Assembly: GCA_018242765.1 (NCBI GenBank)
Contig: JAFEBH010000023.1
Span: 1-64,000, forward strand
DNA: 64,000 nucleotides
Source of the DNA: Nitrospira sp.
Lineage (GTDB): Bacteria; Nitrospirota; Nitrospiria; Nitrospirales; Nitrospiraceae
Direction: 5' to 3'
Every line of letters starts with the position of its first letter. Position 1 is the first letter of the stretch. The position numbers and the translations under genes are program-made. The notes beneath the pieces were generated by a model. It searched no databases. It had not been told where the DNA came from and worked only from the letters and a program-made list of their open reading frames with translations. Below are positions 55,201-63,687 of this stretch, piece by piece.

Positions 55201-57107
55201 GGCACTCCAGTAGAACCGGACGTATAGATGACGTAGGCCAGATGCTCGGCAAGTCCGCGGTCGTCCAGATTATCTTCGCGACCGGCTTCATTGAGAATCG
55301 GTTCGATTGGCATGAGTCGTGGTCGGGAAGTCTCGTCGATCTGCGTGATCGCTTCCTGCAGCCTGGCGAGATAATTCTGCGATATGAGCACGATCGGCGA
55401 ACGACTCAGCTTCAGAATGTGCGTCAGACGCGACACCGGATGGTGCGGATCAAGCGGCACATAGGCGCCGCCTGCTTTAAACACTCCCAGCATCATCGTC
55501 AACAGATCAATACTGCGATCATCCAGCAGCGCCACAACAGTATCCGGCTGTACCCCCGCTTCGGCCAGTGCATGCGCGACGCGATTGGCCCGTCGATTCA
55601 ACTCACGATACGTTGTCTTTTCTTCGAGGCATTCAACTGCCACCGCACCCGGCGTCTTCTCGACCTGTTCTTCGAACAGACGCGAAAAGCTTTCGGACCG
55701 TTCCTCGTCGGCGGCCTCCGTCTTTGGATTCCATTCGGTCAACAATTGCCGCCGTTCGTCCTGCTTGAGCGGAGAGAGCTCAGCGAGCCGAGCTGTCGGC
55801 CGTTCAGCCATCGCTTCGAGCAGCGTCCTGAAATGCCTGATCATGCGACCGGTCGTGTCGGCGTCGAATAGCCGCTTGTCGTATGAGATTTTGAGTCCCA
55901 ATTCACGTCCGGGCCATCCCATGACGGTGAGCGGATAATTCGTGTGGACTCGGTACTGCTCCTCTTCGCCCTTGAAAATGATTCGCCCTTCGCAGAGTTC
56001 CCGGTCCACCGGCGCGTTCTCGAAGACGAAGAGACTATGGAACAGCGCCTCCCCTCGAGGCACCTCACTCCATCGCTGCATCTGGACGAGCGGCGCATAG
56101 TCGTACTGCCGCACGCGCACGTTCTCCGCCAACAGATCCTTGAGCCAATCCATCAACGGACGGTCCGGCTGCATGGAGACTCGAAGCGGCACGGTATTGA
56201 TGAACAGACCGAGGATCGACTCGACACCCGGCAATTCGGTAGGACGTCCGGCCACCGTGACGCCGAAGAGAACCTCGCGCTCGCTGCCGTAATAGTTGAG
56301 CAACAGCGCCCAAGCCCCTTGGAAGAATGTGTTTACCGTCAGGTGATGTCGCTGAGCCAGATCCGCCAGTGTCGCCGACATGTCGGCGCTGAGATACAGA
56401 CAGTGATCCGCTGCGTCTTCATTTTGGTCGGCGAGGCCTTCTGGCAACCGGTCGTAGGGCAACGGCGTCGGCGTGGGAAAATTTTCGAGGTACCCGCGCC
56501 AAAAAGACTCCGCGGCAGTGATGTCCTGCTTCTGTAACCAGGCGATGTAGTCACGATAGGGACGCGGTTTCTCACGCATGAGTCGTTCGCCCCGCACGAA
56601 CGCTCCATAGTGACCGAGGAAATCCATCAAGAGAAGGGAGATGCACCACTCATCGAGGAGAATATGGTGAAAACTGTGCACAAACTGGTACCGGTGGTCC
56701 TCAAGTCGGATCAGCCACAGCCGCATGAGCGGCCCCTTGGCGAAATCGAACCCCTCGCGGAGTTCGGCTTCCAGCTCGGCGTCCAACCGCGCGATCTGCT
56801 CGGAACGAGTCTGGCCTCTCCAATCCAGCGATACGATCGGCGCGTCCACTCGTTTGTGCACCGCTTGCAGCGGACGCTTTTGGTTCTTCCACACGAAAGA
56901 GGTCCGGAGCACGGGATGTCGGTCGAATACCACATCCCACGCGCGCACGAACGCGTCATAATTCAGGTCACCCTCCAGGAGATACCGGTTCTGCATCAGG
57001 TAAATCCCGGTGCCGGGATTCATGAGCGTATGAAACAGCATCCCCTCTTGCATCGGAGAGAGAGGATAGATCGAGTCGATATGGTCGGGTAATGCCGGCT
57101 TCGCCAC
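49242..57107 (-). CDS. NRPS protein B: C, A(Dab), PCP, C, A(Dab), PCP, E
   Basis: 2621 residues. C1 (about 10-455) carries HHILLDE at 147-153, with Glu where Gly is usual. A1 (about 475-975) and A2 (about 1545-2040) both read D-I-W-E-L-T-A-D-D, assigned to 2,4-diaminobutyrate. PCP1 has GGHS, and C2 (about 1090-1530) has HHIISDG at 1221-1227. PCP2 has GGDS, typical before an epimerase. Residues about 2140-2605 are an epimerization domain (HHLVIDGVSWRILLEDL, RTVGWFTSVFP, FNYLGQ), so the second Dab is handed on as D-Dab. The start lies 8 nt after protein A and the stop 17 nt before protein C. No TE, so it passes the chain to protein C. Confidence 0.93.
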   Translation of the reverse strand: MAKPALPDHIDSIYPLSPMQEGMLFHTLMNPGTGIYLMQNRYLLEGDLNYDAFVRAWDVVFDRHPVLRTSFVWKNQKRPLQAVHKRVDAPIVSLDWRGQTRSEQIARLDAELEAELREGFDFAKGPLMRLWLIRLEDHRYQFVHSFHHILLDEWCISLLLMDFLGHYGAFVRGERLMREKPRPYRDYIAWLQKQDITAAESFWRGYLENFPTPTPLPYDRLPEGLADQNEDAADHCLYLSADMSATLADLAQRHHLTVNTFFQGAWALLLNYYGSEREVLFGVTVAGRPTELPGVESILGLFINTVPLRVSMQPDRPLMDWLKDLLAENVRVRQYDYAPLVQMQRWSEVPRGEALFHSLFVFENAPVDRELCEGRIIFKGEEEQYRVHTNYPLTVMGWPGRELGLKISYDKRLFDADTTGRMIRHFRTLLEAMAERPTARLAELSPLKQDERRQLLTEWNPKTEAADEERSESFSRLFEEQVEKTPGAVAVECLEEKTTYRELNRRANRVAHALAEAGVQPDTVVALLDDRSIDLLTMMLGVFKAGGAYVPLDPHHPVSRLTHILKLSRSPIVLISQNYLARLQEAITQIDETSRPRLMPIEPILNEAGREDNLDDRGLAEHLAYVIYTSGSTGVPKGAMVTRRGMLNNIRSKVSGLALGPADVIAQTASQCFDISVWQFLTALTCGARTSIVPDETSRDPFRLLAHLERFDITILETVPALLQGLVDAGSESSLAPRLQRLRWVLPTGEALPPPVCRQWLARYPAIPLLNAYGPAECADDVAVHPILKPPATETTHMPIGRPIEGIRLHILNAWLEPVPPGVCGELYVGGIGVGRGYLQDPARTAEVFVPDRFGSEPGARMYRTGDLARYQKNGAIEFVGRIDQQIKLRGFRIELGEIETHLLSSPLVREAAVLLHTDARGEKRLAAYLVGQEDKEPDVAVLRELLQAQLPEYMVPTAFVPLPALPRTPNGKIDRLALATLDLGDQFTRPYTAPRTATEEILTGIWSDVLGVERVGIHDDFFELGGHSLLATQIMSRLRSTFHVELSLRTVFECTSVAALAVAVDRARKEDAAIQAPPLVPVARTGPLPASFAQQRLWFLAQLEPESPFYNLPAGFRLRGKLDVDLLTAGLNQVIARQEALRTVFQETDGQPTQVVLSSLTIDIPVIDLRDIPAGEQPTELIKQTEEEAQRIFDLTRGPLIRARVWRIADEECVLLMTLHHIISDGWAMDVLIRELVMFYQAGLTGQQAALPPLPMQYADYAVWQRDWMQGAVLETQLAYWKDHLGDAPAALELPTDRPRPVVQTYRGACCEFVVSGDLLQQITGFSRRHGLTLYMTLLTAFTALLHHYSGRTSILIGSPVANRLRIEVEEIIGLFVNTLVLRTDIPDNPRWIELLDRVRKEVLGAQTHQDLPFEHLVDALQPERNLSHSPLFQVMFTLQTPAEQFMETPGLRVDNMEIDPGTALFDLSLDMVVEPDRLSGSFEYNTDLFDESTVTRYADGLLKILASMVAKPEGRLHDTPPVTDRERHLQLIDWNDVPSPDLTPDYVTRFAAQVERTPESTAVVCREQSWTYQELHRRASNTATALAAAGVGPDSVVAVLGERSPELLLMILGVLEAGGAYLPLDPHHPHQRMAQITELSRPLVLLVTREWEARAADLLNELSADRKPRVLIIEEVMDQDIALSGLRPSRPARRLAYLIYTSGSTGAPKGVMVEQDGMLNNMLSKLDSLQMTADDVVAQTASQCFDISVWQFLAALLCGATVHIVPDDVAHDPTALLHHVDEAGITIVELVPAVLQGLLAADDGAPVLAKVRWVLPTGEALPSALCRRWFLRYPAIPLMNAYGPAECSDDVATHVMYASPDDADRPVPIGRPVPGFRLYILNHHLTPVPIGTVGELCIGGVGVGRGYLRDPERTAAVFVPDPLGSDAGARLYRTGDLARYRTDGTIEFVGRADHQVKIRGYRIEPGEIEARLLEQQGVLEAVVMAREDQPGQRRLVAYVTPDAPETLDVQDMRRRLQDALPEYMIPSSFVVLNALPRSANGKIDRRALPVPDLAGQAERTYTPPVTPAEAALTKIWEEVLGLPQVGTQENFFELGGDSIVSLQVIARAKQAGLLLSPRQMFQHQTVSELAAVAGRDAVVVLEAEQGAVTGEAALTPIQCAFFELALANPHHWNQSVLLEAKEPLVESALETAVAALITHHDVLRLRFTQTNDGWRQSHAPIPPGPFVRRVNVAMLSDSERRASFDAETTRWQGSLNISEGPLIQVVWFEMGKNVPDCLLIVVHHLVIDGVSWRILLEDLQTAYRQAVENRPIQLPPKTTSFRQWTERLRRYAEAEVMKDPSFNVWLTEQEEGSVLLPVDDPGGSHREAAAETLTMSLDEGDTQALLHQVSAAYGTQINDVLLTALAQTLGRWTGLDRVTIDLEGHGREDLFPELDVSRTVGWFTSVFPVTLDVIRSESPGEGLKTVKEQLRRIPGRGIGYGIVRYLTKHGFDAAKVSPARRVPVAFNYLGQLDAVATDESAFVLSTESVGKEHDPRNPMEYELDINASVVNGRLEVMWTYSRERYRPGTITSLATGYLKDLQTVIAHCLSGDAGGYTPSDFPNVELEQDALDAILEQIN

Positions 57108-57115
57108 TGGGTCTC

Positions 57116-60100
57116 CTATTTCAATTCTTCCAGCAAATTGCTCATGTCTTCGTCGGACAGCTCAATGCCCACGAGCCCGCCGGTCTCCGTCTTATTTGCC
57201 TGTGTCTCTTCTTCGGCGGTCATTGCTATCGGCACCGCCACCGCAACGGCGGCGGCCACTGTCGGATGCTCGAACAATTGTTTGGGAGTCAATTTCAAGC
57301 CGCGTTGATGGGCACGAGCCAGCACTTGCAGCGTGTTGATTGAATCGCCGCCGAGCTCGAAAAAATTGTCGAGCCGACCCACGCGCGGCTGCCCCAGCAC
57401 CTCGGCCCAGATGGAGGCCAAGATCTGCTCGGACTCGGTGACCGGCTCCTCATCGCGCCGCGTCAATCGCGCCTGCAGATCAGGCATCGGCAACGCCTTG
57501 CGATCCACCTTGCCGTTGGGCGTCAATGGCATGGCTTCCAGCGCCAGCACGAGGCTCGGAACGTACGCTTCCGGTAGCTGCGCCCCCACCCATTGTCGGA
57601 TAATTTCTTCTGTCGCCTCATGACCCGCTCGGGGCACGACATAACCGACCAAGCGTTTGCTTCCCGCCGCCGTCTCCTGGGCCACGACGACTGCCTCATG
57701 CACGGCTGGATGGTGGAGCAGGCAGCTTTCGATCTCTCCCAACTCGATCCGTACTCCTCGAATCTTTACTTGATGATCCAATCGACCCAGATACTCGATC
57801 GCGCCGTCCGGCCGATAGCTTGCAAGATCACCCGTTCGGTACAGGCGCCGTCCGGGCTCCGCGCTGAACGGATCCGGAACAAATTTCTCTGCGCTCAGTG
57901 CCGGTCGCCGGTGATAGCCACGCGCCACATTCAGGCCGCCGATATACAGCTCCCCCGGCACCCCCACGGGCACCGGCTCACCCCGTTGGTCCAACAGGTA
58001 GATCTGCGTGTTGGCGATCGGTCGTCCGATCGGGACTGGCTCGGCCGGCGCTGTCGGATCGCACGACCACAGCGTGACATCGATCGCCGCTTCCGTCGGC
58101 CCGTAGAGGTTGTGCAGCTCGACCCCCGGCAGTTTCACCCAACATTGCCGTTGTACCGATTCACCCAGCGCTTCACCGCTGCAGATCACCCGCCGCAATG
58201 TCTCGGCACAGGCCTCCACCCCTGGTGTTTCCAGAAAGGCCTGCAGCATGGGCGGCACGAAGTGCAGCGTCGTAATTCCCTGCCGGATGATCCGTTCTTT
58301 GAGTCGCAGTCCGTCTTTGTGTTCATCAGGCCGGGCCAACACCAATTCCGCTCCGGTCATCAAAGGCCAGAAAAACTCCCATACCGACACGTCGAAACTG
58401 AACGGCGTCTTCTGCAGTACACGGTCTGCCGATGCCAGGCCGAAATATTCCTGCATCCACTGCAGCCGATTGAGCAGCCCTCCATGCGTATTGCCCGCCC
58501 CTTTTGGCTGTCCGGTGGAGCCGGACGTATAAATCATGTAGGCCAGATGTTCGCACTGCACCGGCGTGGGCGGGAGACAGGCCGTTTCTGATTCCTGTGG
58601 AGCAGCGGCGGACAGTTCAAGGCACAGGCCGGCGAACGGCGGCAGCTTCCCTCGCAGACCCGTCTGCGTCAACAACACCGCCGGCGCCGCATCAGCCAGC
58701 ATATAAGCGATTCGATCGGTCGGATAACTTGGGTCGATCGGCACATATGCTCCACCTGCCTGCCAAATACCCAGAAGACCGATGACTAATTCCAACGAAC
58801 GCTCCGCGCAAATTCCCACCAGCACATCGGGACCGACACCCTGCCGTCGCAACTCAGTCGCCAATGCCATGCTCCGTCGCCACAGCGCTTCGTAGCTCAA
58901 GGTTTGTTCGTCCAACCGCACAGCCGGCGCGGCCGGCGTGCGCATGACGGATTGGTAGATCAGCTCCGGTACCATCGCGCTCGTGGGATAATCCCGCTTC
59001 GTTGCGTTCCACTCTTCCACCACCTGTCGCCGTGCGTCCGCTCCCAGCAATCCAATCGCGCCCAGGCGAGTGACCGGCTGGGCAACCAATTGGCCTAACA
59101 CCACGTCCAGATGTTCCGCTATGCGTTGCACTCGCTCTGGAGAAAAACGCTTCTTTTGATAGGACATGAGAAAACAGAGTGATTCGCCGGGCACGACGTT
59201 AACGGTCAAGGGATAATTGGTCTGCCCCTCCAAATAGACATCGTGAGCGGTCAAACCGGCACCGCCGTCGTCCAGCGTTTGATCGGTCGGATGGTTATCG
59301 AAAACGAGGAGGCTGTCGAACAACTGACTGCCGCGCGGCAGTTGACTCCAACTCTGAATCTGCGCGAGCGATGAATGCTCATACTGGCGCAGCTCTGCGT
59401 TCTGCTGCAGCAATCCTCGCAGCCAAGTCTGAGGAACGGCATCAGGCGTCACGGAGACCCGCAGCGGCAACGTGTTGATAAAGAGCCCGAGCATCGTCTC
59501 GATGCCTGGGACATCCGCGGACCGCCCCGATACCGTCGTGCCGAATAGCACCTCTTCTTCGCCGCTGTAATGGCTCAGCAGCAATGCCCACGCTCCCTGC
59601 ACGAGCGTATTGACCGTGATACGTTCCTTGGAGGCATGGGCCTGAAGGGCCGATGTCCTGGCGGCCGATATCATCAATCGGTGCATCCCGTAGCCGGCAT
59701 CCAACTGGACACCCTCCGAAGAGCGATCCGTCGGAAGCGGAGTAGGCGACGTAATGCCCACCAGGGTCTTACGCCAGTATTGCTCGGTAGCGCTCTGGTC
59801 TTGAGAGAGAATCCACTCGACGTAGTCACGATAAGGCTGCGACGGCAGCCTGTCGGGATCCGAGCCGCCTTTGAAAAAGGCATAGCAGGCGAATAGATCG
59901 CTCAGAATAATGGGGAGGCACCAGCCGTCGAGCACGATGTGATGATGTGTCCAAACCAGATAGCGTGCGTCATTTGCAACGCGGATCAAGGCAAGACGCA
60001 TGAGCGGCGGTCGCGTGAGATCGAAGTCCGTCAGTCTATCGTTCCTAAGAAATTCAGTTAGCCGTTCGCGCTGTCGTGATTCGGACACATCGCGCCAATC

Positions 60101-63100
60101 CAGCTCGATGATGGGCGGCGCCTCGCCAGGCAAGAGGATCTGCACAGGCCTGTCGAGTTCCTGCCACATGAACGCCGTGCGGAGCGGCGTCGAACACGCG
60201 ATTACCATACGCCACGCATCCAAGAATGCGGCATGGTCCAGGTCACCGCAGAGAAGACAGCTCAGCTGTTCAATGTAGACACCCGATTGCGGTTCGAACA
60301 GGCTGTGGAACAGAAATCCCTGTTGCAGAGGCGTGAGCGGATAGACGTCTTCGGCTCCCGGATATACTCGCCGCACCGCCTCAAGCAAGGCAGGATCCAT
60401 CGGATTCTGAGTTCGGGCTCCACGTTTCGAGTCCGGCTCGATCTCTTCAGTCCTGTCACCTGCGGCTCCAGCCAATTCGGCGATCGTCTGATGTTGGAAC
60501 AAATGCCGTGGTGTGAGCGGCAAACCTTGCGCCTTCGCCCGGGAAATAATTTGTAAGCTGAGGATAGAATCTCCACCCAACTCAAAAAAATTGTCGTGGA
60601 CGCCGACACGCTCCAACCCCAGCACCTCGGCCCAGACCTTCGCCAGCTGCGCTTCAGTCGGGGTGCGGGGCGCCGTCCATACCTTTGTCGCCGCCTGTTC
60701 CGGCTTGGGCAAGGCCTGCCGGTCGATCTTGCCGTTGACGTTGCGCGGCAAGACTTGGAGTTGTACGATCACTGAGGGAACCATCGGCTCCGGCAATTGC
60801 TCACGCAACAGCCGGATGAGAACATCCGAATCGCACGACGCACCGTCGCGAGCTGCCACATAGGCCACCAACCGTTTCTGCCCCGGATGGTCCTGGCGCA
60901 CGACAGCCACCGCTTCGCGAACGTCTGGACTCGACAACAGACGCGATTCAATTTCACCCAACTCGATGCGCACGCCACGGATTTTGACTTGATGATCCAA
61001 GCGGCCGAGAAACTCCATCGTCCCGTCCGGACGATGACGGACGCGGTCGCCGGTCCGATAGAGTCGCGCCCCCGGTTCATCGGAAAATGGGTCAGGCACG
61101 AATGCCTCAGCTGTCTTGGCTGGATCGTGGAGGTAGCCGCGACCGACGCCGGCTCCGGCTATGCACAGTTCGCCGGCCGCACCAATCGGCACTGGTTCCA
61201 CGCAGCCGTCTACGACATAGCCTCGAAGGTTGGCGATGGGCTTGCCGATCGAAGCATGAGCATGGATTTCTTCCGGCGGGGTGGTCATTGTCGCCATGAC
61301 CACATCGTCGGCGCATTCCGCCGGGCCGTAGGCATTGACCAGAGGCACCTGCCGGTATCGCTCGAACCATCGGGTGATCAAGGCAGGTGGCAGTGTTTCA
61401 CCGGTAGGCAACAGCCATCGCAGCTGTGATAGCGTCGGCGCGTCGGCTCCTGTCGCAGCGGCGCTGTCGAGCATGCCTTGCAGCAGAGCCGGCACTGTTT
61501 CGAGTACGGTCACTTTCTGGGCTTCGGCATAACGAAGCAATTGCTCAGGATCGCGGGCCACTTCGTCGGGCACGATGAGGATGCGGGCACCGCAAAGAAG
61601 CGCGGCCGTGAGCTGCCAGACCGAAATATCGAATCCCTGGGAGGCGGTTTGCGCGACGATATCCGTCGGTCCAAGCCGGAGCATGGCAATCTTGCTCCGA
61701 AGATGATTGACCAGACCTCGCTCCGTCACCATCGCTCCCTTCGGGACACCGGTTGAACCGCTCGTATAGATCACATAGGCGAGCTTGGCGGGCGGCCAAG
61801 TGGTTCGATCCTGAGACAGAGCCGGCTCCTCGGAAAGACAGGCTTCTACTGTGAGCACTCTAGGTCGGGAGATTTTCGGCAGTTGGGCGATCGTGTCCCT
61901 CGCCTTGAATACCCACGTTTCCGTCGTCAGTACGATAGAAGCTCGGCTCGCTTCGAGAATAGACATCCACCGTGATGGGGGATGTCCAGGGTCGAGCGGT
62001 AGATACACTCCTCCGCATTTCCACAGACCGATCATCCCTGCTACGTAGTCGATGCTCCGCTCGCCGAGGACGGCTACGACAGTCTCACAGCTGGCACCGG
62101 CGAGGGAAAGGGTGCGAGCGATCCGGTCGGCGCGAGCGTTTAAGTCCTGATAACTGACCACCTCACCATTACAGGCGATCGCGACGGCCTCCGGCGATCG
62201 CGCTGCCTGCGCTTCGAACAGACTCGCCACCTGACCGTCTGCGACATCCGGTACCGCCGTGTCATTCCACTCGATTAGAATCTTCCGCCGCTCCGCCTCC
62301 GTCAGCATTGGAAGTTCGCTCAGACGAGCCTGCGGCGTGTCAACAATACTTTCCAGGAGTCTCTGCAGATGCATCGCCATCCTGCCGACTGTTTCTCGAT
62401 CAAAGAGATCCTGGTTGTACTCGAACGCGCAATCCAACCCGGTCTCGTCTTCCGTCATGTCGAGCGATAGATCGAACTTGGCCCCCCCCGCGTCCAACTC
62501 CATCGCGCTGACGTCCAGCGAAGTGACGGCTATTGTCCTAGCGAGGGATGTCTGCAGCGCAAACATCACCTGGAACAGCGGCGTATGGCTGAGCGCGCGG
62601 ACCGGCTGAAGAGCGTCCACCAGTTGCTCGAACGGCAAATCTTGATGGGCCTGGGCGCCCAGGACCGTTTCCTGTACGCGCGCCAGCAGATCGATGAATG
62701 TCGGATTGCCTGATAGGTCAGCCCGGAGGACGAGCGTATTGGCGAAGAAGCCGATCAACGACTCCGTTTCGCGCTTGGGTCGGTTCGCAACCGGCGTACC
62801 GAGGCAAAAATCCTCGAGACCGCTGTACCGCATGAGAAGCACTTGAAACGCGGCCGCGAGCGTCATGTACAGCGTCGCGCCCTGTTTGCGGCTCAACGCG
62901 TGCAGCCGATCGGTCACATCGCCCGACACCGCAAAATGAAAGCGCGCGCCACGGTCGCTCTGAATGGTCTGGCGCGGACGATCCGTTGGCAAGTCGAGAA
63001 CCGGCAGTCTCCCCTTCAATTTCTCTTTCCAATAGGCCAGCCGTTCTTCAATCACTGATCCTTGCAGCCATCCGCGCTGCCAGACCGCGTAATCCGCGTA

Positions 63101-63685
63101 TTGAATCGGCAACGGAAGCAGCGGCGACGGCAAGCCCGTATCGAACGCTTCATAAAGGGTCACGAATTCTTCTGCGAGAATCTGCGATGACCACCCGTCA
63201 CAGACGATATGATGCAGCGTGAGGACCAACACATGCTCCAGTGGTGCCAGCTTGAGCAAACGCACCCGCATCAAGGGGCCGATGCGCAGGTCAAACGGCC
63301 GATGCGCCTCAACCCGCGCAGCCTCGGCCGCCAAAACCTCTCGCTCTGACGCCGACTCGAGGCTGAAGTCCACCACCGGGACATTCATCGGACAATCCTC
63401 GACGATCACTTGCACCAACTCCCTATCTACTTCATCGAACGTGGTACGGAGGATCTCATGTCGCCGGACGATTTCATTGAGACTCCAGACCGTGGCTTCC
63501 CGGTTGAGCGGGCCCCGCAGTCGTACCGCCAGCGCCGTGTTGTATGAGGCGCTGTCCGGTTCCAGCTGGGAAAGGAACCACAGTCGCTGCTGCGCGAAGC
63601 TCGCGGGAAAGACGTCCGCGTTCGATGAAGTCGCAGACGGCGTCGTGGCGCCTGTGATGAATGCGTCGGACTGTATTGGTTTCAC
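57116..63685 (-). CDS. NRPS protein A: C, A(Dab), PCP, C, A(Ser), PCP
   Basis: 2189 residues. C1 (about 25-475) has HHIVCDG at 158-164. A1 (about 488-990) reads D-I-W-E-L-T-A-D-D (Dab). PCP1 at about 1033-1040 has GGDS. C2 (about 1112-1550) has HHIVLDG. A2 (about 1560-2060) reads D-V-W-H-I-S-L-I-D, a close match to the Ser code. PCP2 has GGDS near residue 2112. A short acidic tail (ELSDEDMSNLLEELK) may dock to protein B. The start is GTG, with AAGGG before it, 2 nt after the stop of the upstream hydroxylase gene. It begins with a full C domain and so receives an acyl or peptidyl chain from a protein encoded beyond the window. Confidence 0.93.
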   Translation of the reverse strand: MKPIQSDAFITGATTPSATSSNADVFPASFAQQRLWFLSQLEPDSASYNTALAVRLRGPLNREATVWSLNEIVRRHEILRTTFDEVDRELVQVIVEDCPMNVPVVDFSLESASEREVLAAEAARVEAHRPFDLRIGPLMRVRLLKLAPLEHVLVLTLHHIVCDGWSSQILAEEFVTLYEAFDTGLPSPLLPLPIQYADYAVWQRGWLQGSVIEERLAYWKEKLKGRLPVLDLPTDRPRQTIQSDRGARFHFAVSGDVTDRLHALSRKQGATLYMTLAAAFQVLLMRYSGLEDFCLGTPVANRPKRETESLIGFFANTLVLRADLSGNPTFIDLLARVQETVLGAQAHQDLPFEQLVDALQPVRALSHTPLFQVMFALQTSLARTIAVTSLDVSAMELDAGGAKFDLSLDMTEDETGLDCAFEYNQDLFDRETVGRMAMHLQRLLESIVDTPQARLSELPMLTEAERRKILIEWNDTAVPDVADGQVASLFEAQAARSPEAVAIACNGEVVSYQDLNARADRIARTLSLAGASCETVVAVLGERSIDYVAGMIGLWKCGGVYLPLDPGHPPSRWMSILEASRASIVLTTETWVFKARDTIAQLPKISRPRVLTVEACLSEEPALSQDRTTWPPAKLAYVIYTSGSTGVPKGAMVTERGLVNHLRSKIAMLRLGPTDIVAQTASQGFDISVWQLTAALLCGARILIVPDEVARDPEQLLRYAEAQKVTVLETVPALLQGMLDSAAATGADAPTLSQLRWLLPTGETLPPALITRWFERYRQVPLVNAYGPAECADDVVMATMTTPPEEIHAHASIGKPIANLRGYVVDGCVEPVPIGAAGELCIAGAGVGRGYLHDPAKTAEAFVPDPFSDEPGARLYRTGDRVRHRPDGTMEFLGRLDHQVKIRGVRIELGEIESRLLSSPDVREAVAVVRQDHPGQKRLVAYVAARDGASCDSDVLIRLLREQLPEPMVPSVIVQLQVLPRNVNGKIDRQALPKPEQAATKVWTAPRTPTEAQLAKVWAEVLGLERVGVHDNFFELGGDSILSLQIISRAKAQGLPLTPRHLFQHQTIAELAGAAGDRTEEIEPDSKRGARTQNPMDPALLEAVRRVYPGAEDVYPLTPLQQGFLFHSLFEPQSGVYIEQLSCLLCGDLDHAAFLDAWRMVIACSTPLRTAFMWQELDRPVQILLPGEAPPIIELDWRDVSESRQRERLTEFLRNDRLTDFDLTRPPLMRLALIRVANDARYLVWTHHHIVLDGWCLPIILSDLFACYAFFKGGSDPDRLPSQPYRDYVEWILSQDQSATEQYWRKTLVGITSPTPLPTDRSSEGVQLDAGYGMHRLMISAARTSALQAHASKERITVNTLVQGAWALLLSHYSGEEEVLFGTTVSGRSADVPGIETMLGLFINTLPLRVSVTPDAVPQTWLRGLLQQNAELRQYEHSSLAQIQSWSQLPRGSQLFDSLLVFDNHPTDQTLDDGGAGLTAHDVYLEGQTNYPLTVNVVPGESLCFLMSYQKKRFSPERVQRIAEHLDVVLGQLVAQPVTRLGAIGLLGADARRQVVEEWNATKRDYPTSAMVPELIYQSVMRTPAAPAVRLDEQTLSYEALWRRSMALATELRRQGVGPDVLVGICAERSLELVIGLLGIWQAGGAYVPIDPSYPTDRIAYMLADAAPAVLLTQTGLRGKLPPFAGLCLELSAAAPQESETACLPPTPVQCEHLAYMIYTSGSTGQPKGAGNTHGGLLNRLQWMQEYFGLASADRVLQKTPFSFDVSVWEFFWPLMTGAELVLARPDEHKDGLRLKERIIRQGITTLHFVPPMLQAFLETPGVEACAETLRRVICSGEALGESVQRQCWVKLPGVELHNLYGPTEAAIDVTLWSCDPTAPAEPVPIGRPIANTQIYLLDQRGEPVPVGVPGELYIGGLNVARGYHRRPALSAEKFVPDPFSAEPGRRLYRTGDLASYRPDGAIEYLGRLDHQVKIRGVRIELGEIESCLLHHPAVHEAVVVAQETAAGSKRLVGYVVPRAGHEATEEIIRQWVGAQLPEAYVPSLVLALEAMPLTPNGKVDRKALPMPDLQARLTRRDEEPVTESEQILASIWAEVLGQPRVGRLDNFFELGGDSINTLQVLARAHQRGLKLTPKQLFEHPTVAAAVAVAVPIAMTAEEETQANKTETGGLVGIELSDEDMSNLLEELK

Positions 63686-63687
63686 CG

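Noticed and set aside
60270..60330. Dual condensation/epimerization domain in protein A (second C domain)
   Set aside because: The extra N-terminal HHxxxxxGD motif of dual domains is not present. The sequence reads LFHSLFEPQSG instead.
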